Shown piece by piece: positions 17,306 through 26,842 of a stretch of DNA of 38,351 bases (within the stretch, counting starts at the first letter, position 1; every line of letters begins with the position of its first letter). The position numbers and the translations under genes are program-made. The DNA comes from Gammaproteobacteria bacterium (GTDB lineage Bacteria; Pseudomonadota; Gammaproteobacteria; HTCC5015). The DNA lies in contig JAFGLM010000014.1 of the NCBI GenBank assembly GCA_016928055.1, positions 1 to 38,351 of the forward strand, written 5' to 3'. The notes beneath the pieces were generated by a model. That model saw nothing but the letters and a program-made list of their open reading frames with translations. It was not told the origin of the DNA and ran no database searches.

Positions 17306-17980
17306 ATGGAAACCAGTCATCGCCAAAATAAAATTGCCATTTTTGATCTGGATAACACCCTTATCGGTGGGGATAGCGACTATAGCTGGGGCCAATTTCT
17401 GGTTCGCGAAGGTGCCGTCGACGCCCGCTGGTATGCAAAAAATAATGAAAAGTTTTATCAGGATTATCGTGAGGGTAATCTCGATATTGACGAATTTCTT
17501 CGTTTTGCATTACGTCCATTAAGTGAACACTCCACAGAAACACTGCTCTCATTGCGCGATCAATTTATCGCGCAGTGTATTGAACCGTTAATACTACCCA
17601 GAGCTGAAAATCTGGTAGCGCAGCATCGTGCATCGGGCCACCATTTGCTTATCATTACTGCCACCAATCGTTTTATTGCGGAACCCACTGCGCAGCGATT
17701 GGGTATTACCAATCTGCTGGCAACTGAGCCTGAAGTGCTGAATGGACGCTTTACCGGGCGAGTTGAAGGATTACCCTGCTTTCAGGCAGGGAAAATTCAG
17801 CATTTTCGTAACTGGTTATCTGAACAAAAACTGGAATCGGCCGAAACATGGTTTTACACCGATTCACATAATGATCTGCCGATGTTGAACGAAGTCGACC
17901 ACCCGATTGCGGTTGACCCGGATGAACAACTGGCAAGTGTCGCCAAACTGCGCAGTTGGCCACAAATCAGTTTAAGATAG
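17306..17980 (+). CDS. HAD-superfamily subfamily IB phosphatase (SerB-like)
   Basis: This 224-aa HAD hydrolase probably dephosphorylates a small phosphorylated metabolite. Motif I is FDLDNTL with nucleophile Asp14 and acid/base Asp16. The helical cap follows (about 40-110). Motif II is ITATNRF, and motif IV is YTDSHNDLPML. It resembles the IB-type hydrolases encoded next to rppH in Pseudomonas rather than true SerB, and the substrate is unknown. The start is ATG at 17306; a longer frame reaching back to 17000 would run through the oppositely oriented rppH. Only 65 bp separate it from rppH, so both promoters must lie in or overlap that gap. Confidence 0.87.
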   Translation: METSHRQNKIAIFDLDNTLIGGDSDYSWGQFLVREGAVDARWYAKNNEKFYQDYREGNLDIDEFLRFALRPLSEHSTETLLSLRDQFIAQCIEPLILPRAENLVAQHRASGHHLLIITATNRFIAEPTAQRLGITNLLATEPEVLNGRFTGRVEGLPCFQAGKIQHFRNWLSEQKLESAETWFYTDSHNDLPMLNEVDHPIAVDPDEQLASVAKLRSWPQISLR

Positions 17981-18038
17981 AAACGATTCTGCCATTAGCA
18001 AGTTTTGTTACAATAAGCCGGGGCAAGAGAATGTAACT

Positions 18039-20342
18039 ATGGAAGCAAAAACAAATCATGAAAAATGCTTTGAGGAAATCAAGGCATATAGTGCAGAACA
18101 ATTAGCTCGTCTGGTTGAGAGGGGGCTGGCACACGCTGAAAAGCAATGCACCGAGCTGTTAAGCGGCTCAGAAATCGAATTCGAAGAAAAAGACATCGTT
18201 GACAAGGCGCGTGGTTATTTATTTGAACACAAGCCGGACTTGGCCGAAACATACGTAGAAAATTTTAAACTGGCATTGCTTGGCGAAAAAAGCCTGGGTG
18301 AAAAAGGCAGAACAGACACCTTAAGCCTGGCACTGGTAGATGATGAGACATTGGATGAAATGATCATCATCGGTGAACTGTGCAGCAAAATACAGGATCA
18401 TTATGATCTGCATCTGAAAGCACTCAAACGTGGCCTGGTGCGTCTGTCAAAAAAAATAACAGTAGAACCGGAACCTGAAGCACTAACCCCAAAGAAACTC
18501 GTGCAACTCCTGCATGAGCCATTGGCTGAATCCGACCTGGGACTGGCCAGCAAAAGACATATCTACAAGCCCTTCGCCGACGCATCACAAGTCGAGTTGA
18601 AAGCGCTTTATGACGGCATACTCGCTCTCCTGCAGGAAAGTGAGATTATTTCCGAACAGGAAAATCCAGCATCCGCCAATTTCAAGGTTATCTATCAGTA
18701 TCGTCAGAATCAGGGTGGTGGCATAGGCTCAGCTAATCCTCCGCAACCGGGCCAAACGCCCGCTATTCCGCAAGCTGGCACAGTTCCGCCGACGACTGCC
18801 AATATACCTATGGATGAAATGCCCACGCTCCGCGTTGCGGGCGTGCCAGGTGCCCCGGCCGGTGGTGCGCCACCACTTGCACCTGCCAGTTTATCGCCGG
18901 TAACCGCTCGTGCCATTGATCCATCACTATTCCAAAGCTCGACCGCTTCTCAAGCGGTATATGGATTTTTAAATCGAACAACTCCGGCCCAAACTGACGC
19001 CAGCGGCGCACCGCTTCCAACAATCGAAAGTACAGAGTTACTGAAAGTACTGTCCAGTCTGCAAAATCTGAATACGCTGGAATTAGCCAAATCAGCCTTA
19101 AAAGATTCGGGTTCTATTGGTCAACAGGTAAATGAGGCTATTTCCGCCAAGACCAGCGAATGGGCAAAACAGCTATCCGGGCCTGAGGCCAATGTTATCG
19201 AATTGGTGAACAATATGTTTGTCACCATATTTGAAGATCCGGACTTGATAGACCCGGTGAAAGTACAAATTGGTCGTTTACAGATCCCCTATATCAAAGT
19301 TGCGTTGCTGGATGTCACCTTACTGGATAAAGAGGCGCACCCGGCTCGTCTATTATTAAATGAATTGGCGCTGCAGGGTCTGCGCGTTAGCGCACCAGAC
19401 GATCCGATAATGGCATTAATTATTTCAATTATTAGAAACATACTGGATAAATTTGAAACTGATTTAAGTGTTTTCTCAAACAATCTGGAACAGTTACGCA
19501 AAAAAACAAAAATCCACGAAACTGAGGCTTCAGAAGCAGAGGCAGAAACGCGCCAGAAAGCCGAATCTCAAGCACAACTATTACACGAGAAGAAACATAT
19601 TATTTCACGCTTACGCCAGCATCTTAGGGGCAAGGTATTGCCAAAAGAATTACACGCCCTATTGCTGAAAGGCTTCGCTCCTCTGTTGCTCAAGATATAT
19701 CGTAAAAGTGGTGAAGAAAATGAAGATTGGAAAAACACGCTGTTTTTATTACGACAAATTGTCGAAAGCGTACAACCTCGCGAATCTGCTTACCAGCTTG
19801 GCGCAGTTCTCGAACGTAGCTCCATCATCATCAGAGATGCGCAATCAGCAATTCAGTTATTGCCGAAAAAACTGATTGATAATAATCTGATCAATGGTCT
19901 GAAGGCTATTTTTGACAATCTGGCGAAGAAATATGACACGTTAAAAAGCGTTCAGAAAGAAGAGCCGGAAAAAAATCGTATTGATCCGTTGGAACTGGAT
20001 CCGGATGCGGAACCAGAACCGGATCCCGAGCTGCTCAATCAACCCACTCCGGAAGAGTTATTAGCGCAGTTGCCTGAGCAAATTCAACCAGGCACCTGGT
20101 GCGAAGTGTACATGGGGCGCAACGAGGAACCGCGCCGTCTTAAGTTGTCATCAATACTGCGTGACTCTGCACAACTGGTTTTTGTCGATAACACCGGCGT
20201 TAAATCTGAAATTAAAAATCTACAAGATTTTCTGGATGAGCTGGATTGCGAACGTTCGCGAGTATTGCCGAATGAACAGCTGTTTGATAAGGCACTGACC
20301 GCAGTGATCAACAATATGAATCTAATGCGGGCAGTTTCCTGA
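18039..20342 (+). CDS. DUF1631 family protein, function unknown
   Basis: This large cytoplasmic protein of 767 aa has no signal peptide or membrane helix. The N-terminal helical region (about 1-220) has coiled-coil potential. A low-complexity linker rich in Pro, Gly and Ala runs from about 224 to 295. A long helical DUF1631 region (about 330-640) contains LHEKKHIISRLRQHL and KTRQ-type charged helices. An acidic Pro/Glu/Asp stretch (about 647-671) precedes a small beta-rich C-terminal domain (about 676-767, PGTWCEVYMG, then LVFVDNTGVKSEI), which recalls the PilZ fold without its RxxxR signature. Some relatives are mislabelled thymidine phosphorylase; no such motif is visible. It is flanked by unrelated genes, so context gives no clue to its job. 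Confidence 0.75.
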   Translation: MEAKTNHEKCFEEIKAYSAEQLARLVERGLAHAEKQCTELLSGSEIEFEEKDIVDKARGYLFEHKPDLAETYVENFKLALLGEKSLGEKGRTDTLSLALVDDETLDEMIIIGELCSKIQDHYDLHLKALKRGLVRLSKKITVEPEPEALTPKKLVQLLHEPLAESDLGLASKRHIYKPFADASQVELKALYDGILALLQESEIISEQENPASANFKVIYQYRQNQGGGIGSANPPQPGQTPAIPQAGTVPPTTANIPMDEMPTLRVAGVPGAPAGGAPPLAPASLSPVTARAIDPSLFQSSTASQAVYGFLNRTTPAQTDASGAPLPTIESTELLKVLSSLQNLNTLELAKSALKDSGSIGQQVNEAISAKTSEWAKQLSGPEANVIELVNNMFVTIFEDPDLIDPVKVQIGRLQIPYIKVALLDVTLLDKEAHPARLLLNELALQGLRVSAPDDPIMALIISIIRNILDKFETDLSVFSNNLEQLRKKTKIHETEASEAEAETRQKAESQAQLLHEKKHIISRLRQHLRGKVLPKELHALLLKGFAPLLLKIYRKSGEENEDWKNTLFLLRQIVESVQPRESAYQLGAVLERSSIIIRDAQSAIQLLPKKLIDNNLINGLKAIFDNLAKKYDTLKSVQKEEPEKNRIDPLELDPDAEPEPDPELLNQPTPEELLAQLPEQIQPGTWCEVYMGRNEEPRRLKLSSILRDSAQLVFVDNTGVKSEIKNLQDFLDELDCERSRVLPNEQLFDKALTAVINNMNLMRAVS

Positions 20343-20367
20343 TTTGCGTTTTCGCTTTAGATACTGA

Positions 20368-21570
20368 TTATTGTTTGATAAGTCTTAGCATCAACACAGT
20401 ATGTCCGGGAATTTTTGTGTTCAAAATTTCCTTTGTGGTGCCTAGGTCTTCATGCGCCCAAAGATCGCGTATTTTATATATTGCTTTGTCAAAACGGGCG
20501 TTACGTTTCGAAAGCTCATCCATAACGTCTTCACGTTTCCAGTTAAAAGAAATGTTTTTTGGTTTTTGATCCCGATTTAGAAAAGTTACCGCCCAATCGC
20601 CATTGTCCAGTGGCTTAAACCACACATCCACATAATCTTTCGTGAAGTGCTTGAAAGCCTGTATGCCCAGCTTATCCTGATCAATCGAGATGACTCCCCT
20701 GTTCGTTAATATTTTCAAAGTCTCTGTTGACATGTTTCTGATATCGTTGCCGGCTATTAATGGGGCAGCCAACATGGCCCACATCGAAAAATGCGCCCGA
20801 TCTTCATTGACCGTCATGCCGTTTCCGATTTCCATCATATCCGGATCATTCCAATGCCCTGGCCCGGCGTATTCGCGTATACCTTCGCGCATCTCAATAA
20901 CTCGCAAAACACCCCATGATGACCAGCTACCATGGTTATATTCACAGTCCCAACAAGGATAAATATCGCCGGTAGTGCGCCATAGATGGCCAACATCCTT
21001 ACCCCATAGCCAGGGATCGTTATCACCCCATTCACATACGCTGAATACAATTGGTCTGCCCGCGGCATACAGTGCATTACGCATCGTCATATAAGCACCT
21101 TTAGCATTTAAATCTTCGGTATTGCACCAGTCATATTTCAAATAATCGATACCCCATTTTGCGTAAGTCAGAGCATCCTGATATTCATAGCCACGGCTGC
21201 CTGGATAGCCGCCACAGGTTTTCCAGCCGGCGTCCGAATAAATGCCCAGTTTCAAGCCTTTACTGTGTACATAATCGGCCAGCGCTTTCATGCCGGAGGG
21301 AAAACGCTTTGAATCGGGTTGTATAAAACCCAACTCATCGCGTTCACCCTGCCAACAATCATCAATATTGACATACTGATATCCAGCGTCCTTCATGCCT
21401 GATGAAACCATCGCATCAGCTGTTTCACGAATCAATTTTTCATTAACGTTACAAGCAAAATGATTCCAGCTATTCCAGCCCATCGGCGGCGTCATAGCCA
21501 AATGTTCAAATTTCTGCGCGTAAACGCTACCCGCCAACAGACTAACTAAAAGCAGTATCGTTTTTTTCAC
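20368..21570 (-). CDS. GH27 alpha-galactosidase, secreted
   Basis: This 400-aa glycoside hydrolase should release alpha-1,6-galactose from galactomannan or galacto-oligosaccharides. A signal peptide covers residues 1-18 (ends SVYAQ). The catalytic domain starts at MTPPMGWNSWNHF. The nucleophile is Asp147 in YLKYDWC and the acid/base is Asp202 in RTTGDI. NIDDCWQ and GIYSDAG are further GH27 marks. The start is GTG at 21570 because GAGG lies about 7 bp upstream and the signal peptide begins there; the longer frame to 21801 would overlap the divergent mannanase gene. It shares a promoter region and a TGTAACCGGTTACA palindrome with GH26, pointing to co-regulated galactomannan breakdown. Confidence 0.93.
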   Translation of the reverse strand: MKKTILLLVSLLAGSVYAQKFEHLAMTPPMGWNSWNHFACNVNEKLIRETADAMVSSGMKDAGYQYVNIDDCWQGERDELGFIQPDSKRFPSGMKALADYVHSKGLKLGIYSDAGWKTCGGYPGSRGYEYQDALTYAKWGIDYLKYDWCNTEDLNAKGAYMTMRNALYAAGRPIVFSVCEWGDNDPWLWGKDVGHLWRTTGDIYPCWDCEYNHGSWSSWGVLRVIEMREGIREYAGPGHWNDPDMMEIGNGMTVNEDRAHFSMWAMLAAPLIAGNDIRNMSTETLKILTNRGVISIDQDKLGIQAFKHFTKDYVDVWFKPLDNGDWAVTFLNRDQKPKNISFNWKREDVMDELSKRNARFDKAIYKIRDLWAHEDLGTTKEILNTKIPGHTVLMLRLIKQ

Positions 21571-21602
21571 AACAGCGCCTCGGTGTATAATTCGTAGTAA
21601 CT

Positions 21603-21616
21603 TGTAACCGGTTACA
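21603..21616. promoter_or_regulatory. palindromic operator, LacI-family style, between GH27 and GH26
   Basis: TGTAACCGGTTACA is a perfect 14-bp palindrome with a central CG, as in LacI/GalR-family operators. It sits 32 bp before the GH27 GTG and 30 bp before the GH26 ATG. A rightward -10 TATAAT (21621-21626) starts 4 bp from its edge, so a bound repressor would block GH26 transcription and probably GH27 too. The regulator gene is not in the window. Confidence 0.7.
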
Positions 21617-21646
21617 CTACTATAATCAGTTTCGGAGATCCAGAGA

Positions 21647-22702
21647 ATGACACGAGCTATCAGAACTATCTTACTGACAATAATACTCAGCATCAGTAAT
21701 AGTACTTTCGCGAAGAACACTATGGCTCCCGTTACTCCGAGAGCATCAGATGAGGCAATCGAATTATTAGAATACCTATACCATATTTCTGGAAAGGCCA
21801 CGCTTACCGGTCAGCATAATGCACCACTCAACGGATCGAATCGTCTGATTGGTATACATAAGCAAACCGGTTTCTACCCGGCAATATTCGGACAGGACTT
21901 CGGTTTTAGCGCACCGGGTACCTGGGATGGTATCAACTTCCGGCAACAGATTGTTGATGAAGCGATTCGTCGCCATGCCGAAGGTTTTATTATCACGATT
22001 ATGTGGCACGCAGCGAATCCTAAACACGATGAACCGGTTACCTTCGAAGAGTCGATCCAGACAAAATTAACAACAGACGAATGGCGGGAACTAACAACAC
22101 CCGGTACCGATTTACATGAGCGTTGGAAATCACAAGTTGATGTCATTGCATTCTTTTTAAAACAGCTTCGCGATGCCGGAGTTCCTGTGCTGTGGCGCCC
22201 ATATCATGAAATGAATGGCTCCTGGTTTTGGTGGGGCAATAAGCCCGGCAAAGACGGCTACAACAAACTATATCGCATGTTATTCGAGCGATTTGGCAAT
22301 GTTCACAAATTGAATAACCTGATTTGGGTTTACAACGCAAATGAGATCAAAGACGGTGTGTCCGGCTATGATCTTTTTTATCCCGGCCACGATGTGGTTG
22401 ATATTCTGGCAACTGATTTTTACACAACAAATTACAACCAGGAAAACTATGAGAAGCTATTAAAGCTGGCTGGCAACAAACCAATCGCTATAGGTGAAGC
22501 GGGGGATCTACCGAGCGCCGAGCAACTTGCCAGGCAATCGCGTTGGGTCTGGTTTATGAGCTGGCGCGACCCCGATTATTACTTCTGGCATGATCAGAAA
22601 AAAATTAAATCACTATTTGATTCAAATCGGACTCTAAACCTGGTCGATCTGCCCTGGATAAAAAATAAAAATCCGAACATTCATTATCCGATTCTAAAAT
22701 AG
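21647..22702 (+). CDS. GH26 endo-beta-1,4-mannanase, secreted
   Basis: This 351-aa enzyme has a signal peptide (about residues 1-22, ending STFAK). The GH26 domain shows the acid/base Glu188 in LWRPYHEMNGSWFWW and the nucleophile Glu284 in PIAIGEAG. GLN-type substrate-site residues WHAANP and WSDFYT-like (ATDFYT) are also present. It would cut the beta-1,4-mannan backbone endo-wise. The ATG has GGAG 9 bp upstream. The gene is divergent from the GH27 alpha-galactosidase. The convergent dcd gene ends 17 bp after it. The GH27-GH26 pair lies between a DUF1631 gene and the dcd-apbC-metG block, so it looks like an inserted catabolic locus. Confidence 0.94.
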   Translation: MTRAIRTILLTIILSISNSTFAKNTMAPVTPRASDEAIELLEYLYHISGKATLTGQHNAPLNGSNRLIGIHKQTGFYPAIFGQDFGFSAPGTWDGINFRQQIVDEAIRRHAEGFIITIMWHAANPKHDEPVTFEESIQTKLTTDEWRELTTPGTDLHERWKSQVDVIAFFLKQLRDAGVPVLWRPYHEMNGSWFWWGNKPGKDGYNKLYRMLFERFGNVHKLNNLIWVYNANEIKDGVSGYDLFYPGHDVVDILATDFYTTNYNQENYEKLLKLAGNKPIAIGEAGDLPSAEQLARQSRWVWFMSWRDPDYYFWHDQKKIKSLFDSNRTLNLVDLPWIKNKNPNIHYPILK

Positions 22703-22718
22703 AACATATATGTTCTCG

Positions 22719-23285
22719 CTATGCCTTCGGCAGGGTTACCCCTCTCTGGCCCTGATACTTGCCACCCCTGTCCTTATAGGAAGTCTCACAAATTTCATCA
22801 GATTCAAAAAACAGCATCTGTGCCACACCTTCATTGGCATAGATTTTTGCGGGCAAGGGTGTTGTGTTGGAAAACTCCAACGTCACATGCCCTTCCCATT
22901 CCGGCTCTAGTGGCGTGACATTCACAATGATGCCGCAACGCGCATAAGTTGATTTGCCTAAGCATACCGTTAATACGTTGCGTGGAATACGAAAGTATTC
23001 CACCGTCCTGGCCAACGCGAAGGAATTCGGGGGAATGATGCAAATATCAGATTTAAAATCAACAAAACTGTTTTCATCAAACGCTTTTGGATCAACGATC
23101 GATGAATTGATGTTGGTAAATATTTTAAACTCATCAGCACACCGCACATCATAGCCATAACTCGATGTGCCGTAGGAAACAATGCGGCCGTTACCATTTT
23201 TTCGAACCTGGCCTGCCTCGAACGGTTCAATCATTTTATGTTGTTCCGCCATGCGGCGGATCCATTTATCAGATTTTATAGACAC
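22719..23285 (-). CDS. dcd: dCTP deaminase
   Basis: This 188-aa trimeric enzyme deaminates dCTP to dUTP in thymidylate supply. The conserved blocks [30 protein letters not shown] and [17 protein letters not shown] (with the catalytic Glu) are present. The C-terminal [19 protein letters not shown] is the flexible nucleotide-closing tail. Length matches E. coli Dcd, and I see nothing indicating the bifunctional DCD-DUT type. The start is GTG at 23285 with GAGGG 6 bp upstream. It begins 25 bp after apbC and is probably co-transcribed with it. Confidence 0.96.
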   Translation of the reverse strand: MSIKSDKWIRRMAEQHKMIEPFEAGQVRKNGNGRIVSYGTSSYGYDVRCADEFKIFTNINSSIVDPKAFDENSFVDFKSDICIIPPNSFALARTVEYFRIPRNVLTVCLGKSTYARCGIIVNVTPLEPEWEGHVTLEFSNTTPLPAKIYANEGVAQMLFFESDEICETSYKDRGGKYQGQRGVTLPKA

Positions 23286-23310
23286 TCCAGACCCTCTTTA
23301 AAAAATGTCA

Positions 23311-24396
23311 CTAGTTATTCTCGATAATAATTTTCGGAAATACACCACTGTAATCCTTGCCACGCAGCGAAAGCTTTGCCGCAACTTTGCGTGCAATCTC
23401 ATAGTACGCTATCGCAACGCTACCCTCCGGATCTGCAACAACCGATGGTGCACCAGCATCAAGTTGCTCGCGTATACTGATATCCAGCGGCAACTCACCG
23501 AGCAATTCTACACCATAGTCCTGCGCCATTTTCGCGCCACCACCTTCACCGAAGATTCTTTCCGCGTGTCCACACTGGCTGCAAATATGCACACTCATAT
23601 TTTCTACTATGCCCAATACCGGCACTTCCACTTTCTCAAACATTTTGACGGCGCGACGCGCATCGAGTAGAGCAATATCCTGTGGCGTGGTGACAATAAC
23701 TGCGCCGGCAACCGGTATTTGTTGTGATAAGGTAAGCTGCACATCGCCGGTTCCGGGTGGTAAATCAATAATCAAATAATCAACATCGGTCCACTCGGTG
23801 TCATTGAGTAACTGCTGCAGTGCCTGACTAACCATCGGGCCCCGCCAGATCATCGCCGTTTCCTCATCAATCAATAAACCGATCGACATAGCCTGCACGC
23901 CATAGGGACACTTGGGAGTCAGTTTTTTGTTGTCGGTAGCTTCGGGAGGACCGCTCATACCCATCATGCGCGCCTGGCTGGGACCATAAATATCCGCGTC
24001 CAATAATCCCACCACAGCACCCTCTGCCTGTAATGCCAGAGCCAGGTTGGCAGCAGTCGTAGACTTCCCCACACCACCCTTACCGGAGGCAATGGCGATT
24101 ATATTTTTAACACCCGCCAGATGTTTCGCCGTTTTCTGTACGGCATGCGCAACAATCTTACCGCTAATATCGATATCAACGGACTCCACATCTCGCAGTT
24201 GTCCGATCAGTTGTATTAGTTGCTTGCGTAGTTCCTGTTCATACACGGCTATCGGAAATCCCAGCTGCAAGGACAGGCTGACCTTACCGTTTTTGATGTC
24301 AAGATTCCTGATCGCCCCCGCAGAAACGAAGTCAGTACCCAAATATGGATCAGGATTGTCTTTAAGTAACTGTTCTATTTGCGCTTTATCCACCAC
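23311..24396 (-). CDS. apbC: ApbC/Mrp-family iron-sulfur cluster carrier ATPase
   Basis: This protein of about 361 aa is a MinD/Mrp-type P-loop ATPase that carries [4Fe-4S] clusters. An N-terminal DUF59-like domain (about 1-85, DPYLGTDFVSAGAI) precedes the deviant Walker A GKGGVGKSTTAANLA. Walker B-like DLPPGTGDVQL and the cluster-binding motif CSQCG (for the CxxC pair) follow. GTG at 24396 is preferred because GGAGA lies about 9 bp upstream. An in-frame ATG at 24423 adds 9 residues but has no ribosome binding site. It is divergent from metG and followed by dcd, the usual gammaproteobacterial order. Cluster delivery is relevant to the Rnf complex encoded nearby, but the partner is unknown. 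Confidence 0.93.
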   Translation of the reverse strand: MVDKAQIEQLLKDNPDPYLGTDFVSAGAIRNLDIKNGKVSLSLQLGFPIAVYEQELRKQLIQLIGQLRDVESVDIDISGKIVAHAVQKTAKHLAGVKNIIAIASGKGGVGKSTTAANLALALQAEGAVVGLLDADIYGPSQARMMGMSGPPEATDNKKLTPKCPYGVQAMSIGLLIDEETAMIWRGPMVSQALQQLLNDTEWTDVDYLIIDLPPGTGDVQLTLSQQIPVAGAVIVTTPQDIALLDARRAVKMFEKVEVPVLGIVENMSVHICSQCGHAERIFGEGGGAKMAQDYGVELLGELPLDISIREQLDAGAPSVVADPEGSVAIAYYEIARKVAAKLSLRGKDYSGVFPKIIIENN

Positions 24397-24481
24397 GAAT
24401 TTATTTCTCCAAACTTGTATCATTTTAAACGATAGGTTATTGCTATCGAATTAATAATTACAATCGATTTTATATATAGAT

Positions 24482-24675
24482 TTACCTACCGTAAGCTGCG
24501 CGCATATTATCAAAAGTACCTCTGAATAACTCAGTAGTTCTGCGCGTCCTTAAAGCTCTGCAAACCGGTGAACTGCGTCCTGTCAGATGGCAAAAGGGTA
24601 CCGATACTTTAAAGGTAGCCTGAGCCGACCACTGATATGGACATCCAGCGGACGGATGTCTCTATCAGACTTTTT
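24482..24675 (+). ncRNA. candidate small RNA or leader ending in a terminator-like hairpin
   Basis: In the 422-bp gap between apbC and metG, 24632-24668 forms a 15-bp stem with one mismatch and one G-U pair (arms 24632-24646 and 24654-24668, loop AGCGGAC). Two bases later comes T5 (24671-24675), a plus-strand intrinsic terminator shape. A possible promoter is TTTACC (24481-24486) with TATTAT (24505-24510), 18 bp apart, giving a transcript of about 160 nt from near 24516. A second stem, CGCGCA (24499-24504) with TGCGCG (24541-24546), lies near its start. metG seems to have its own promoter downstream, so this RNA would be separate. I do not recognise a known RNA family. Confidence 0.35.
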
Positions 24676-24747
24676 GCGATAACGATCGATCTATTTGTCT
24701 TGATCGGGAAAATAATCCCTCCCTTCGTTCATCTATCAACACAGGCG

Positions 24748-24775
24748 ATTACATATCGCTAATCGCTGGTACAAT
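24748..24775 (+). promoter_or_regulatory. likely metG promoter
   Basis: ATTACA (24748-24753, 4/6), a 16-bp spacer, and TACAAT (24770-24775, 5/6) are followed by a GC-rich discriminator GCGCGC, as expected for growth-rate-regulated translation genes. The start codon at 24819 is about 43 bp further. The inverted repeat GCGAT...ATCGC overlaps the -35. Confidence 0.5.
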
Positions 24776-24818
24776 GCGCGCTTTACCGTCTTTTTAACCT
24801 GCTTATTCAGTACTAGTG

Positions 24819-26840
24819 ATGCCAAAACAACGACAAATTCTGGTTACCAGCGCCCTACCCTACGCCAATGGTCCGATTCATATCGGCCATATGGTCGAGT
24901 ATTTGCAAACCGACATCTGGGTTCGATTCCAGAAAATGCTGGGTAATCATTGTCTGTATGTTTGCGCCGATGATGCGCACGGCACCCCGATTATGCTGAA
25001 AGCTCAGGACGAGGGTATCAAGCCGGAAGCATTGATTGCTCGTTACCACAAGGAACATCAGTCAGACTTTGCGTCATTCAATATTCAGTTCGATAACTAT
25101 TACTCTACTCATTCGGCTGAAAATCGTCACTTTGCCAATTTTATTTTTCAGCAACTGGACACCAAGGGTCATATCGCCACCAAAACCATTCATCAGGCCT
25201 TTGATCCGCAGGCCAATATGTTTTTGCCGGATCGCTTTATCAAAGGCGAATGCCCCAACTGCGGAGCGGCGGATCAGTACGGCGACTCCTGCGAAGTTTG
25301 CGGGAAAACCTACTCACCACTGGACATGAAAAATCCGGTTTCGGTCGTCAGCGGTGCGACGCCGATAACCCGTCAGTCTGAGCATCTGTTCTTCAAGCTG
25401 GGTGATTTTGAAAAAATCCTGCGCAGTTGGACCGCTAAACATGTGCAAGCGGAAATTGCCAACAAACTGAATGACTGGTTTGAGCAAGGTCTACAAGATT
25501 GGGATATATCTCGGGACCCACCCTATTTTGGTTTTGAGATTCCGGGACATCCCGGAAAATATTTTTACGTCTGGTTGGACGCGCCGATCGGTTACATGGC
25601 CAGCTTTAAGCATTACTGCGAAAAAAATGGTCTGGATTTCGACCAGTATTGGGGAGGCGGCAGCAAAGCCGAGCTGTATCACTTTATCGGCAAAGACATC
25701 GCCTATTTTCATACGCTGTTCTGGCCTGCCATGTTACATGGTGCCGGTTTCCGCATGCCCGAAGGTGTTTTCTGCCACGGCTTTCTCACCGTCGATGGCC
25801 AGAAGATGAGTAAGTCGCGCGGTACCTTTATCACAGCCGCGACTTATCTAAAATATCTGAATCCGGAATATTTTCGTTATTACATCGCCGCCAAACTGGG
25901 ATCCGGTGTCGACGATATTGATTTTAATCTGGAAGATTTCGTTGCGCGTGTAAACAGTGATCTTGTCGGCAAGGTTGTCAATATCGCCAGCCGTTGTGCC
26001 GGCTTTATACATAAACACTCGGACGGTCAGCTTGGCTCCAAATTAGGCGAGAAAAAACTGTTCGATCAACTGGCGAAGACCGGCAAGCTAATCGCTGAAT
26101 GCTATGAAGCCCGGCAATATAGTCGTGCCATGCGCGAGATCATGGCGTTGGCCGATCAGGCGAATCAGTATATTAATGATCAGGCACCCTGGGTACTGGC
26201 CAAGCAAGAAGGTCAGGCCGTTCAAGTGCAAGCTATTTGCACAACAGGTTTGAATTTATTCCGGCAATTAGTCACTTACCTGAAACCGGTACTGCCTGGA
26301 CTGGCAGCTGATGCCGAAAGGTTTCTGAATATCAAACCATTGCAGTGGTCCGACGCCGCATCACCTCTGCTTAAACATAGTATTAATCCATTCAAACCAC
26401 TGTTAACACGCGTTGAGATAGAACAGGTTGAAGCGATGGTGAACGAATCGAAACAGGAATGGGCAAATTCAGCGACACCGATACCCGCAAGCAACCCAAA
26501 TGAACCCATTGCACCGACCGTCAGCTTTGATGATTTTGCCAAACTGGATTTACGCATCGCTAAAATAATCCAAGCAAAGCAGGTTGAAGGGGCTGACAAG
26601 TTGCTGCAGCTTACATTAGACCTGAATGGTGAAACACGTAATGTCTTTGCGGGCATAAAGTCTGCTTACGATCCGGGTGAGCTTGAAGGAAGGCTTACCG
26701 TGATGGTGGCGAACCTGGCACCCAGAAAAATGAAGTTTGGTATTTCAGAAGGCATGGTGTTGGCTGCAGGGCCAGGCGGCAGTGATATTTTTATACTGTC
26801 TCCGGACGAGGGTGCGATTCCCGGAATGCGTGTGAAATAA
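24819..26840 (+). CDS. metG: methionyl-tRNA synthetase
   Basis: This 673-aa class I synthetase has HIGH at residues 21-24 and KMSKS in [12 protein letters not shown] zinc knuckle with two CxxC pairs (CPNCG and CEVCG) sits in the connective peptide. A C-terminal tRNA-binding Trbp111-type domain (about 570-673, [12 protein letters not shown], then [14 protein letters not shown]) makes it a full-length dimeric form like E. coli MetRS. ATG at 24819 is preferred over the GTG three bases upstream; the ribosome binding site is weak. It is divergent from apbC and followed by rnfA after 215 bp. Confidence 0.97.
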   Translation: MPKQRQILVTSALPYANGPIHIGHMVEYLQTDIWVRFQKMLGNHCLYVCADDAHGTPIMLKAQDEGIKPEALIARYHKEHQSDFASFNIQFDNYYSTHSAENRHFANFIFQQLDTKGHIATKTIHQAFDPQANMFLPDRFIKGECPNCGAADQYGDSCEVCGKTYSPLDMKNPVSVVSGATPITRQSEHLFFKLGDFEKILRSWTAKHVQAEIANKLNDWFEQGLQDWDISRDPPYFGFEIPGHPGKYFYVWLDAPIGYMASFKHYCEKNGLDFDQYWGGGSKAELYHFIGKDIAYFHTLFWPAMLHGAGFRMPEGVFCHGFLTVDGQKMSKSRGTFITAATYLKYLNPEYFRYYIAAKLGSGVDDIDFNLEDFVARVNSDLVGKVVNIASRCAGFIHKHSDGQLGSKLGEKKLFDQLAKTGKLIAECYEARQYSRAMREIMALADQANQYINDQAPWVLAKQEGQAVQVQAICTTGLNLFRQLVTYLKPVLPGLAADAERFLNIKPLQWSDAASPLLKHSINPFKPLLTRVEIEQVEAMVNESKQEWANSATPIPASNPNEPIAPTVSFDDFAKLDLRIAKIIQAKQVEGADKLLQLTLDLNGETRNVFAGIKSAYDPGELEGRLTVMVANLAPRKMKFGISEGMVLAAGPGGSDIFILSPDEGAIPGMRVK

Positions 26841-26842
26841 GC

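Noticed and set aside
18039..20342. Thymidine phosphorylase label for the DUF1631 gene
   Set aside because: Some databases carry that name, but no phosphorylase motif is visible in the protein.
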